Shown: piece after piece, positions 22,991 through 34,650 of the stretch
Position numbering within the stretch: the stretch's first letter is position 1
How the letters are laid out: the number at the start of each line of letters is the position of its first letter
Source of the DNA: Gerris lacustris
Lineage: Eukaryota > Arthropoda > Insecta > Hemiptera > Gerridae
NCBI GenBank assembly: GCA_951217055.1
Contig: OX578280.1
Location: 930,001-994,000, forward strand
DNA length: 64,000 nt
Direction of reading: 5' to 3'
The notes under the pieces: model-generated
What the model was told of the DNA's origin: nothing
The model's input: the letters and a program-made list of their open reading frames with translations, nothing else
The model's database searches: none
Translations under genes and position numbers: made by a program

Positions 22991-25090
22991 ATTGAAGAAG
23001 TAAACAACTGAAGAACAAGTACAATGTATTGAAGAAGTAAACAGCTGAAGAACAAGTACAATGTATTGAAGAAGTAAACAACTGAAGAACAAGTGCAATG
23101 TATTGAAGAAGTAAACAACTGAAGAACAAGTACAATGTATTGAAGAAGTAAACAACTGAAGAACAAGTACATTGTATTGAAGAAGTAAACAACTGAAGAA
23201 CAAGTACATTGTATTGAAAAAGTAAACAACTGAAGAACAAGTACAATGTATTGAAGAAGTAAACAACTGAAGAACAAGTACAATGTATTGAAAAAGTAAA
23301 CAGCTGAAGAACAAGTACAATGTATTGAAGAAGGAAACAGCTGAAGACTGAAGAACAAGTACAATGTATTGAAGACGTAAACAGTTGAAGATCAAGTACA
23401 ATGTATTGAAGAAGTAAACAACTGAAGAACAAGTACAATGTATTGAAGAAGTAAACAGCTGAAGAACAAGTACAATGTATTGAATAAGTAAACAGCTGAA
23501 GATCAAGTACAATGTATTGAAGAAGTAAACAACTGAAGAACAAGTACAATGTATTGAAGAAGTAAACAGCTGAAGAACAGGTACAATGTATTGAAGAAGT
23601 AAACAACTGAAGAACAAGTACAATGTATTGAAGAAGTAAACAACTGAAGAACAAGTACAATGTATTGAAGAAGTAAACAACTGAAGAACAAGTACAATGT
23701 ATTGAAGAAGTAAACAACTGAAGAACAAGTACAATGTATTGAAGAAGTAAACAACTGAAGAACAAGTACAATGTATTGAATAAGTAAACAGCTGAAGATC
23801 AAGTACAATGTATTGAAGAAGTAAACAACTGAAGAACAAGTACAATGTATTGAAGAAGTAAACAGCTGAAGAACAGGTACAATGTATTGAAGAAGTAAAC
23901 AACTGAAGAACAAGTGCAATGTATTGAAGAAGTAAACAACTGAAGAACAAGTACAATGTATTGAAGAAGTAAACAACTGAAGAACAAGTACAATGTATTG
24001 AAGAAGTAAACAACTGAAGAACAAGTACAATGTATTGAAGAAGTAAACAACTGAAGAACAAGTACAATGTATTGAAGAAGTAAACAACTGAAGAACAAGT
24101 ACAATGTATTGAAGAAGTAAACAACTGAAGAACAAGTACAATGTATTGAAGAAGTAAACAACTGAAGAACAAGTACAATGTATTGAAGAAGTAAACAACT
24201 GAAGAACAAGTACAATGTATTGAAGAAGTAAACAACTGAAGAACAAGTACAATGTATTGAAGAAGTAAACAACTGAAGAACAAGTACAATGTATTGAACA
24301 AGTAAACAACTGAAGAACAAGTACAATGTATTGAAGAAGTAAACAACTGAAGAACAAGTGCAATGTATTGAAGAAGTAAACAACTGAAGAACAAGTACAA
24401 TGTATTGAAGAAGTAAACAACTGAAGAACAAGTACAATGTATTGAAGAAGTAAACAACTGAAGAACAAGTACAATGTATTGAAGAAGTAAACAACTGAAG
24501 AACAAGTACAATGTATTGAAGAAGTAAACAACTGAAGAACAAGTACAATGTATTGAATAAGTAAACAGCTGAAGATCAAGTACAATGTATTGAAGAAGTA
24601 AACAACTGAAGAACAAGTACAATGTATTGAAGAAGTAAACAGCTGAAGAACAGGTACAATGTATTGAAGAAGTAAACAACTGAAGAACAAGTACAATGTA
24701 TTGAAGAAGTAAACAACTGAAGAACAAGTACAATGTATTGAAGAAGTAAACAACTGAAGAACAAGTACAATGTATTGAAGAAGTAAACAACTGAAGAACA
24801 AGTACAATGTATTGAAGAAGTAAACAACTGAAGAACAAGTACAATGTATTGAAGAAGTAAACAACTGAAGAACAAGTACAATGTATTGAAGAAGTAAACA
24901 ACTGAAGAACAAGTACAATGTATTGAAGAAGTAAACAACTGAAGAACAAGTACAATGTATTGAAGAAGTAAACAACTGAAGAACAAGTACAATGTATTGA
25001 AGAAGTAAACAACTGAAGAACAAGTACAATGTATTGAAGAAGTAAACAACTGAAGAACAAGTACAATGTATTGAAGAAGTAAACAACTGA
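22991..25090. repeat. 37-bp satellite array, about 57 copies
   Basis: 2.1 kb of 37-bp units built from TGAAGAAGTAAACAACTGAA, GAACAAGTACAATGTAT. Most units are identical in the distal 1 kb; variants (AACAGCTG, GATCAAG, GAATAAG, GAACAGG) travel together as a block seen near 23483, 23779 and 24557, so segments of 8 and 21 units were duplicated. Because 37 is not a multiple of 3, three-unit periodic open frames of up to 699 codons arise on the minus strand; I treat these as artefacts. The array lies in an intron. Confidence 0.97.
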
Positions 25091-26492
25091 AAAAGGTCTG
25101 ATCCCTATTTTCTCAAACGGATTTGGCTTGGAATTTTTGAAATCGATGACGTAAAAATGTTTTTACTTTAGAAAGATCACACAGCTTCCGGGAGATACTC
25201 ACATAAGCTCGGGAGAAATTCAAATACAGAAGGGGTCATTAAAAAAAGTCTGTAAGTAAATTGTAATTACTCAAAATCGTTGTACTTTAATTAATGGGAA
25301 AAAAAAGTAATTTAGCAAATGTAAAATGGAGAGAACACAAAGGAAAAAACGCTGTTTTCCAAATGTGTTCATATCACAAAAAAAAAAAAATAAAAAAATA
25401 AAAAAATACATTTGAGAATAAAAGAGGGTAAAATTGAAAATGTTGTCATTTAACCTATGCAGCCCTCATAGGTTATCTTCTTAACAGCTGCAAAGAGGGG
25501 GGGCAACAAAACAATCAACCTGATAGCTCCACTTTAAACAAACTGCTAAAACAAGACACAAAATTCAAAGACAACGACAACCCATTTTCATAATAATAAA
25601 AAAACCTTTTCTTCTTTTTTTTTTTTTTTTTTTAACAAAAAGTAGCCTCATTTGAATAAGAAGAGACGAAACAAGGTGGAAGGCCAAGAAAACAAAAGCT
25701 TCGCATTTACCCGGTAAAAATACTACAGAAATATAAAGGGGATTTTGCACCAAAAAAAAAGGAAGCACTTGAAGCACATTTTCAAGTGACGATAGGATTA
25801 TTTCAATGACACTTAAGAGAAAAGAGATAAAAAATAAAAACGGTAGAAATAAATTTTAAAAAAATAAGAGAAAAAAAAGAACTTTTTTGTAAATTAGTTT
25901 GAAATTATAATTAGATTCTTGAAAAGTTTTGTTTTTTTAAAACCAGGCTAAGCATTATATAATTGGATGTAATTTTTATAAAAATAAAGTTAATTGTGAA
26001 TAATAAAAAAAAAAGTTTTATCTGAGGGGAAGAAAAACTTATTTTGGATTTCAACCGAGTTTTATTTTTTTATGGAGAATTTTCTCAAACAATATATTAA
26101 AACAGATTAACCTAAGATTACAATTAAAAAAAATGCGATAACACAACGGCACTTTTCTACTTAAAGACCGTCGTTTAAAAGTTTGTAAACTTTAATGAAT
26201 AACTTATTTTAAATAAATAATTAATATTACAAAAAAAGTCTTCCTTTCTTAGACAAAAATTCATGAGTTTTCTTTACGACTTACAACAAAATTATGAAGA
26301 ATAATTATAACTTTTTTACAACTGACGTTTGTCATAGTAAAATATTTTACGAAAAAAAAGTGTCTTTTCTTTGATAAAAGAAAAAGTCTTCATAACTCTC
26401 AGCATCATATCATTGGAAGATTTTAATTTTGGGAAAATTTATTACTTTTCTGTTTTGTAAAAGAAAGGGTGGAAAAAGGGATGTAGACACTT

Positions 26493-27245
26493 TAAAAAAA
26501 GTCCAGTCATGCACCATGACTTAATGAGCGAATCTTCAAAGAAATCTGCGTATTATTGGCTTATGATAATATAGGAAAATTTTGGTTTAGATTTGCATGG
26601 GTGAAAAAAAAAAAAAATTGGTACACAGGGGTACGAGGTACAAAAGTCAAAATCGTATTTACCCTTCAAGATGCATGTCGTTGGAAAGCTCTTTAAGAGT
26701 ACAGTAATTGTTGTTATGTACACTTTTATCATATTTTCATATAAAAGGGGGGTAAAATGGAAAAAACACGTTTTTATGCTATATTTGACCCTAAATTGTA
26801 AAAATTTGACCCCTAAATGAACTCCAAAAATTCTGGCTAACGAACTCATCCTTTCTTTTGATATTATTGACATTTTAAAATTTGTTTGAAATTTTTAAGT
26901 GCATCCTAAGGGGAGATATCGTCTGGAGTGACACATATATACATACATATATACATACATATATACATACATACATAAAAAAAAGTGTTAAATTTCAGGA
27001 ATCGATTCAGAATGGTCTAAAACGGATTTCCATGGAAAATTTTTTCAAAAATTCGCATTACAAAAATTTTGAAGCCATTGCAATAGCGTAATTTTCTTTG
27101 AAAATTCGCTAAAAGTGTAAAATTTTAGGAATCGATTCAGAATGGTCTAAAATGGATTTCCATGGAAAAATGTTTCAAAAATTCGCATTACAAAAATTTT
27201 GAAGCCATTGCAATAGCGTAATTTTCTTTGAAAATTCGCTAAAAT
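26493..27245. mobile_element. dispersed repeat, family B, copy 1
   Basis: AGTCCAGTCATGCACCATGA at the left, GATATCGTCTGGAGTGACAC and a (TACA)n tract in the middle, and CAATAGCGTAATTTTCTTTG at the right. The same repeat in reverse occupies 56650-58384. The last 125 bp are duplicated in tandem here (about 26988-27110 and 27115-27243). The ends share AGCGAA..TTCAAAGAAA in inverted orientation. Confidence 0.7.
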
Positions 27246-27476
27246 TAAATTACCTCAGCTTCTAAGAAGCAACCAATGTTCTGCGTCAGGCTTTAAGTTG
27301 GCCCAAACTATTTTTTAAAAAAATGTATCTGTATGTTATGTACTATATCTATGCAATTATGTAAGAATGTATTGTTGTTATAGTTATGGGAATCAGAAAT
27401 TACTTGTATATATTATAAATATTAAAGATTGAATTAGTCTTTTATGGTATGGTTCGTGAAGGGTAATAATTTTTTA

Positions 27477-27955
27477 TATATAAAAACAACTAAATTGTTA
27501 TTTTTATTGGGCTATATTTCGACCACCTCCTGGTCATCTTCATGCCTAAAACATCGTTAATTTAAAAGTAAATTTTACATTTTTGCATTACAATAAAATT
27601 ATGATATATATATTGCTTTATTCATTACATACCTCTTCTTATTTACATATATAAAAACTTGGCAATTACCTTGTAAGTCGGTCAATTATAAAAGTTTTTT
27701 TTTTGTATCCACCATTTTATGGTTTCGTCGTTTTTATTTGAACAATCACTTTTTTCCTTCCGAACATCTCATACATTCCGAACATTGTTAATGTTATGAG
27801 ATGTTCGGAAACAAAAAAGTGATTGTTCAAATAAAAACGACGAAACCATAAAATGGTGGATACAAAAAAAAAACTTTTTATAATTGATCGACTTACAAGG
27901 TAATTGCCAAGTTTTTGTATATATGTAAATAAGAAGAGGTATGTAATGAATAAAG

Positions 27956-28023
<68 letters not shown>

Positions 28024-28148
28024 ATTTTATTGTAATGCAAACATGTAAAATTTACTTTTAAATTAACGATGTTTTAGGCATGAAGATGACCAGGAGGTGG
28101 TCGAAATATAGCCGAATAAAAATTACAATTTAGTTGTTTTTATATATA
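27477..28148. mobile_element. foldback element with about 300-bp arms and an internal (TA)n
   Basis: CAACTAAATTGTTATTTTTA at the left is mirrored by the sequence ending near 28140. Arms include GACCACCTCCTGGTCATCTT / AAGATGACCAGGAGGTGGTC and GAACATCTCATACATTCCGA near the centre (27785). The right arm has a (TA)n expansion at 27957-28021 that the left arm has only in short form. It carries a TGAAGATG-hairpin-CGAAA motif once in each arm. Confidence 0.75.
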
Positions 28149-29804
28149 AATAATTATTATAAAAATGCCATTTTTCAAAACTGGTCTTATTTTCATTTTC
28201 ATTTTTTTATTTATTTTTTTTTATTTTTGGTTTGTGTATTCTTCACCTTAGTTGTATCTATGTGCAAAATTTGAGGAAGATTGAATCACGGGAAGTGGTT
28301 CAAAATTGGGGAAAAGGAAATGTGCGATGAAACTTACAAAGCAAAGTAATATAAGACCAGTAAAAATTATTACCCTTCACGACCCACACCATAAAAGACT
28401 AATACATTAAATAAGGGACAACAAATTATTAAAATTTTTTTAAAATTTTACAAACAATTAAAGATTGAAATAATTGAGTTGAAATAAAAGAATATAATTT
28501 AACAATAGAACAGAACCAAATTCATCTAAATAGGATTAGTAATAATTACAATATGAACAAAATTGTATGAAAAATGCCAAATAAAAGTTAAACTTCTTAT
28601 CCCTACTTTAGTCGATTTTGGATTCGATGCATCGTAAATAATATGTTGATTTCGAGCTTTATCTATTAAATGTTTTTAAACTCTTTTAATTAAGTAATTT
28701 AGATACTAGAATTTCTTTTTATTTTCTTAAATAATAATTTCTTAAATAGTTGTTACTATAACACAGAACACAGTGATCTCGGTTTATCACCGTGTTTCGA
28801 TTTTATAAACTTAAAGAGCAAAATGATCAAAAGTACAAAAACCAACAATACTAAACTTTAAATATATTTTCATGTTAATCAAATTAATTTTAAAAAAATA
28901 ATTGAAACGACGGACGATGAAATGAAAGACAATCTGTACAGTGTTCAGAGCATCGAGAGGTAAGCCGCAGGGAACCACTGTTCGAATCCTAGCGGCTGGG
29001 TACATTTTTATCAGACTCTCTGCATCTCTTATTTAATTTGATGAAATTATTATTTATGTTAAATTTGACATTAATCCATTTTAAAATCACGAATGCGCTG
29101 ACGAAACACGAATGAAACCTTAGTGAAAACTTCCTCATCAAAGTATAGACTTCAGGCTTGAGATAACAGTTCTATTAAACAAGTTAAACGATGATAAGAT
29201 TTTGATCGTCTTAAAATGGTCTACCTTTTGTACTTGTGGACATAAATATGTACAAAATAATAAAACTACAAAGAAAATAAAATGAAACAATATTATTTTG
29301 AAGTAACCGTGAATGGGCGACAGATCAATAAGAAACAATCTGTTTTGGCATTGTTGAAAGACACCTTTGTCGCTGATCGAGAGGGTTAGATAATGAGGTG
29401 AAGCATTCAGCCGACGTTATCTCAAAACTAGCCCGAGTCAGAACACACCTTCCCGAGGATTTCTAATTTTAAAAAAGGGCCGAGGGACAACGGAAAAAGA
29501 AAAACCCATCTTCATTTTTTCCTGGTTCTTTGTTCGATTTTCTAAGCTGAGAGAGACTATAAGTGAGAATCAAAAGGAAAGGATACAGTAGTTGTTTTTC
29601 TTTTAAATTTGAAAATAATAGTTGTATTTTTTTATTTTGTTTAATACTTGAAGTTCAAATAAAAAATGTCTGTCTAAAGATAAAAGAGAAGAAATCGTAT
29701 GAACCTAATCAGAATTGTTTGACTCTAACCTAAAACAGATATTTTATTATGTACATAGTAACTTTTTTTGAAAGTTAGTTGATAAGAGAGAAATTTGTGA
29801 TTAC

Positions 29805-32502
29805 CTGACAGGCCAGCCCTTGTTGATTTTGGGGACGACAGGATTGAGGCCTCCTCCGGACTTGGTCTTGCCAGGAGATCTGGGAGGGTTAGTTCTGCCA
29901 GGCCTGGTAGGGAAGACCAGTTTATTGGTGGTGGTCTCAGGAGTTTCCGGTGCCTTGTCTTTAGTATCCTTGTTGAATCCTGGAGGCAGTAGGCTGTCTA
30001 CGTTCTTGAATTTGACTTTGCTGAGCAAGGAGTCGATCAAGGTTGCCTCCTTGGGTTCAGGCTTCTCTTCCTGAGGTGGTTTATAACCGGGTGGCAGAAG
30101 GTTCGATGGTATTTCGGCCGGTTTGGGTAAAGTTTTCTTTTCCTCTTTCTTTTCATCTTTGAAGCTTTTTTCCGGTTTCTCAGGTTTATCTGGCTTATCG
30201 GACTTATCTTTGTAACCGTCTGGCAAAAGAGCGCTGATATCGTCGAACGTGATTTTTCCGAAGAGGCTGGCGACCGATTTCTGCTTGGTTTTAGAAGTAG
30301 TCGAAGGACTGGCAGTCGTAGGGCTCTTGTATCCAGGTGGAAGGAAAGCGTTTACGTCGTCGTATTTAATTTTATTTTTGTAAGTTCCTCCGGTCGATCT
30401 ACCGCCACCTTCCCTCGAATTAGGTTTGGCGTCGTCATTTTGCACTCCCTTCTCGACAGGGGCTTGAGTGGTGGTTCGTGACGTCTTGGGCTTAAACCCT
30501 CTCTGTTTGAACCCGGCCGGAAGCAAACTAGGCGAGAGATCGTCGAACTCTATGCTATCGAATATAGACTTCTTGACGCTCGGTCTGCCCGTGGTTGTCG
30601 TTCTTTTATTTGCAGGGACGAATTTCCTAATGAACCCTTCTGTAGTAACAGCCTCAGTCGTGGTCGTGGCTTCGGTCGTCGTAGTCGTAGTAGTAGTTGT
30701 CGACGGTGTCGTAGTGCTCGTGGTGGTAGTCGTGGTCGCGCTTGTAGAAGGTACCTCGATTTTATCGGACGTCATGTCGGGCAACGGTTCCAGTTCTAAC
30801 TTGTTATCACCGTGTCTAAACCCAAGAATACCGCTAGACAATTCCGACTGGACTCTGTCAAGCTTGTCGATAATACTTTCCGTAGAAACCGTGGATTTAT
30901 GACCGTCTCCGTTGTGAACTTCGTCTTTTCCTTCGACGGTAGTGTCGTCTTCCGGCTGCTGTGGCGGCTTAACGGTAGAAGGCTCGATGGTTTTCGGGGT
31001 TCTTTCTATTCCTCCCGTGGGAGTTCTCGGTTTAGGCTGTTCTTCCTGTTTGATCAAATCGGAAGGAAGGAATCTGGCGCCCGAAACACTTCTGCTGGTT
31101 TGAACCGAAGCGACTATAACCCAACTCTCGGTGGGCTGGGGCACGTCTTTGTCTTCGTTCGAAGGTGGACTCACCTGATCTTTTTCCGAAGGTTTGGGCG
31201 TGGTTTCTTCGTAGAGCTCGGTCTCCGGCTCGGTAGTCGTAGTGGTCGTGGTCCTGGTCGTCGTCGTAAAGACAGGAAGCTTATTCCTAAACGTCGTGAT
31301 ACTCGGTTCTCTGACCAGTTTATACGGGTCGACCGCGGGTTTCGATTCTTTGTCGAACGGGATATTCAGATCGTCGAACGGCCGCAAAACATCGTAAAAA
31401 CTAGCATTGTCGAGATTTTGGCGGAGATTGAAATTCGGCCTCAAAAGAGCCTCCGGCGGACCCAGATTCGCCTCCAATTGATCGATGGAAAGAGGTCCGT
31501 CTGCCTCGTTTTGAGGCGCTAGCTCGTAATCGTAGAACTCGTATTCGGCATTAGGGTCAGTGGTGGTAGATATAGTAGTAGACAGAGTTGTAGGACTAGG
31601 TGTGGTAAGAAGGGTCGTAGGGAAGTTGTTGATGTTCAGTCGAGCGGTTCCCCGCCCTCTTACAGTCCTCGCAGGCTCAACTCTCGCAGTCGTAATCTCT
31701 TCTTTAATATCTTTGTTGGGTCGAGTGTATCGCGACCTCTGCCTATTGAGTGACGGGGGAGTCGACGAAGGAGTGTACGTGGTAGGTTTAACTCTTGAAT
31801 CGGTCCTGACGTTTTTATTCCTGTTTCTAAACCTAGGTGGTTCGGAGACTTCAAGCCCGACGATTTCACTTTCCGAAGCCGCTATCCTAGGCCTATAAGT
31901 AGTCAGATTATTTCCTCTGGTGTTTTGGGTCCTTGTAGGCTTCTTCTTAAACGGGTCTATCCTAGTAATTTTAGATTCGTCGTCCAATTTATAAACCGCA
32001 GGAGTGCTGGAAACAGGGGAATTTACAATGGACTGCTCGACGTAAGGATCGATAGAAGGGTTCGGGGTAGGATACTTCCTCGCGTCGTTTTGTCGCCATC
32101 TGTTCCCGGTGTCGAGTTGGTCTATAAGACCTTGTGGGTGGACGTCGAAATAATTATTGTTTCTCAAATCTTTGTCGCCCTGGTAGTACTGTTGCTGAAA
32201 GTCGTACTGCGGAGTGGCGGTCACGTGGTGCTGGAAAGGCTGGGGCAGATGCTGGTTCGTGTGGAAGGGCTGGAAAGGGTCGTACTGCTGGAGCGGCCTG
32301 GAAGGAAGCTGGAAGTTAGAGGATTGGAAGTTGGAAGCTTGGTGGGACTGTGAGGGCTGGTTCTGATAACTCGTGGCCACCGGAGCTGCGTTATTAGGGA
32401 AGAAACTGTTAGTGTATTGCTGTTGCTGTTGCCTCTGTTGTTGCTGAAGTGTGACATGATACCCAGAGGGCCCACCATTATTGCTGTAGTAGTAGTCTTG
32501 AC
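29805..32502 (-). CDS. SEA-domain mucin-like gene, large Pro/Thr-rich ectodomain exon
   Basis: 2698-nt exon, acceptor tgtttcag, donor GTCAG|gtaatc, encoding about 899 residues of extracellular sequence. From its N-terminus: a Gln/Asn/His/Pro-rich part (QQQQRQQQQQY, HQASNFQSSNFQ); a basic middle with FRNRNKNVRTD; Thr-rich mucin-type tracts with TTTTRTTTTTTT and SATTTTTTSTTTPST; and a C-terminal third with five diverged repeats of the form (I/V)xFDD(I/V)xxLLPxG(Y/F)K at about 30530, 30345, 30225, 30090 and 29985. It has no Cys-rich domains. The Thr/Ser tracts predict heavy O-glycosylation. GC and codon use differ sharply from the introns. The start codon and signal peptide are in an exon further upstream, not found. 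Confidence 0.9.
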
Positions 32503-32993
32503 CTGAAACACATAAAAATAACTAGGTTAGCCATGTCATTTAATAAAAGTTTTAGCAAGTTATATTAATTTATGTTAAAAATAAAACAAAATACAAATAC
32601 ATTTATTTTATTTTTTAATATATGTAAAAATTTTTATTTATAAATACTGTCTAAGAATCAGAACGCATGGCATTACGCAAGGCCAAGTTCCACTGTGTAT
32701 TTAAGTACTGTATTTGTTTTAAAGTTTGTTGTAACTGACTCACCGACTCACTCATCATCAAAATTATAAGTAACTTCCAGAATAGCTAGAAACTTAAATT
32801 TCTGCACAAATATATAGCTATAGCTGTGCAACCGACGGTAAAAATTAAAAAAAAAAAACAATGACATTTTTCATTGCTACTCCTCCTCCCCCCCAAAAAA
32901 TGGCGCATCGTTAAATGTTTTTTGTGGTTTTCGTATCGAAAAACTGATTGCACTAAGAGCTGCTAATTTTGAAAGGTCTACAAATTTGATTCT
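32503..32993 (-). other. sequence upstream of the large exon, no gene seen
   Basis: AT-rich. It contains TTTATT near 32602, which would be an AATAAA signal for the putative terminal exon at 32994-33182. Nothing else was recognised. Confidence 0.4.
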
Positions 32994-33182
32994 TTAGACT
33001 TTGCTTCCTATCTCTGTCGGTTGTAACTTAGTTAGGAAAGAACCGAGGCCTTGCTCCCTCCAGTGCCTCGTAAATGCCAAGACGGCGTACATGATGCTGA
33101 AGCCGGCATAAAGGAATAGTATCCCAAAAAACATAATCGTGAAAAAAGGGCCAAGTTCCAGACCCATTCCCAAAAAGTCAAT
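32994..33182 (-). CDS. candidate terminal exon encoding a membrane-protein C-terminus
   Basis: 63 codons ending in TAA (32994-32996), preceded by a ctacttag acceptor-like sequence in phase 0. The peptide reads IDFLGMGLELGPFF, then TIMFFGILFLYAGFSIMYAV, then LAFTRHWREQ and ends TEIGSKV. It has one strong membrane helix with a basic cytoplasmic flank. The GC-rich third positions resemble the neighbouring real exons and contrast with the surroundings. In-frame TAG just upstream means it must be spliced or be a relic. Its phase does not fit the SEA gene exon at 32502 (which needs one preceding base), so it probably belongs to another minus-strand gene or a fragment. Ionotropic-receptor C-termini look broadly similar, but I cannot assign a family. 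Confidence 0.4.
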   Translation of the reverse strand: MDFLGMGLELGPFFTIMFFGILFLYAGFSIMYAVLAFTRHWREQGLGSFLTKLQPTEIGSKV

Positions 33183-34081
33183 CTAAGTAGTGCTACCTAC
33201 ATTGGGCCGAGTCTGTTTTATCCCTCAGTCAGAAACTGGCCAGGTCTTCAGCTATAAAAATAAAAGAGTAGTGTTGGCGCTGTTGATGAAAGTCGAGTGA
33301 CGGACTAGAGAAACAGCAGACTTTGCCAAAACGTAGATATCATTACTTTTATTATAGGCTGACTTTTTTTCACGGTTAGGTTTTTGTTGGGGATCGTGAT
33401 AACTTAATCGTAGAGCATTTTAATTATAAGCTTAAATTTATATCTCCTCAAAAGAAGGAGCTGAAATTGTAAACCATGTTACACTCTAAATTACTCGATT
33501 TAAAAATCCAATTAACTTTTTTTCTCAAGATCTGTATAATTTCTAATCCCTTTTAAGACGATGATAATTCTTCTAAACGTTTAATTTTTTCAACTAAAAA
33601 GAAATGCTTCTTTTAAATAAGTCCCTATTTATTCCTTTGCTTTTTTCACACTTAAATCGACCAACAGTCAAGAAACCCCCATCGTTGTTCCTTTTTTTTT
33701 GGGAGATTTGAAAAAAGGAAATCTGACGAGACGTAACGAATTAAATCCTTTATTGAAGGATCGAAAATAAAAATAAAAATTTAGATTTTTTTTTTAGACA
33801 TTCTTTGTTCATTAAGATTATTAAAGGTAGCCGAGATAAAATAAGAGCGCAAGAGGGAAAAAGAGTTTAAAAATGAAAAATAAGGTTGTGGCAAGCCCGA
33901 GGGAAATCAAGCTAATTCCTTATTGGTTGGCTTGAAGACCAATCCCCTAGTCTATGTTGGGCAACTATTGGTGCTAATTGCCTCGTCACGTGTCCTCCCG
34001 TTCTTTCACTTGAAAGCCAATGACTCAAAGTCTTCTTTCTCCGATAAACTTTCGACAGAAAGTACAGCAAAGGCAGTTTTA

Positions 34082-34650
34082 TTTTTATCTCCAGTAGGGA
34101 AAAAAAGTTATAATTTTGAATTTGTTTAGAGGGACTAAAACAAGTCTTTTCATCCCTAACTCAAAAAGTAGGGAGAAAAAGTAAAGATGGCAACTTAATT
34201 ATTTTATAAATAGTAGAAAATGTATGGCTAATGTAATGAAGTTGTCGAAATCAGGTTGGCGGCACTGCGCTTTTTTGACCATGTTTATCTTTGTTTACAA
34301 CATTATAACCTGCATCTAAATAACCTTCTATTTGAGTTTAATTCCAATTCTTATTTGTTTTTAATATTGAATCTCTTATATCTGCTATCAAAAGTGCTAA
34401 TAATTATTGTTATTTATTAAAATAATAACTAAAAACTGTGCTATGGACGAAAATGCGTATTTTTTTCCTACTGGAGATAAAATATTGTATGTACCTCGTG
34501 AGTAAAGTGCCATTATTCCCCTCGCGATAATTATCTCCCTCGGCTGCGCCTCGGGATTTAGGGACCGTGGTTCCTTCGGCTTCGCCTCAAGAACCAACTT
34601 TTTCGCTCAGGGAATAATGGCTTACTTTACTCCCTAGGTGCATAAATAAC
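34082..34650. mobile_element. MITE with TTTTATCTCCAGTAGGGA termini plus GC-rich foldback tail
   Basis: ATCTCCAGTAGGGAAAAA (34088) is inverted at 34462-34478 (TTTTTCCTACTGGAGATA). Beyond it lies a second inverted pair, GTGAGTAAAGTGCCATTATT (34498) and AATAATGGCTTACTTTACTC (34613), enclosing GGCTGCGCCTCGGGA and GGCTTCGCCTCAAGAACC hairpins. The same arrangement, with an internal duplication, is at 61620-62655. No coding potential. Confidence 0.65.

Larger units (their letters stand above)
22573..29804 (-). other. intron of SEA-domain gene (7.2 kb), satellite-bearing
   Basis: GT-AG intron between the big mucin exon and the poly-Thr exon. It contains two minisatellites (22612-22732 and 22991-25090), a dispersed repeat (26493-27245) and a foldback (27477-28148). 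25091-26490 begins with a fragment like the end of repeat family A and is otherwise A/T-rich with homopolymers. 28150-29800 shows only AT-rich sequence, with a box-B-like CTGTTCGAATCCTAG near 28979. Confidence 0.7.

Noticed and set aside
22967..25086. Very long minus-strand open frames (up to 699 codons) rich in LYLFFSCLLLQYIVL
   Set aside because: They follow exactly the 37-bp satellite; the three frames give the same 37-residue period and the sequence is intronic repeat, not protein.
28960..28995. Box-B-like CTGTTCGAATCCTAG suggesting a tRNA
   Set aside because: No acceptor stem or box A at the right distance; isolated motif.
30812..32353. Plus-strand open frames up to 236 codons opposite the large mucin exon
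   Set aside because: Antisense shadows of the GC-rich coding exon; the minus frame has fitting splice sites and domain continuity.
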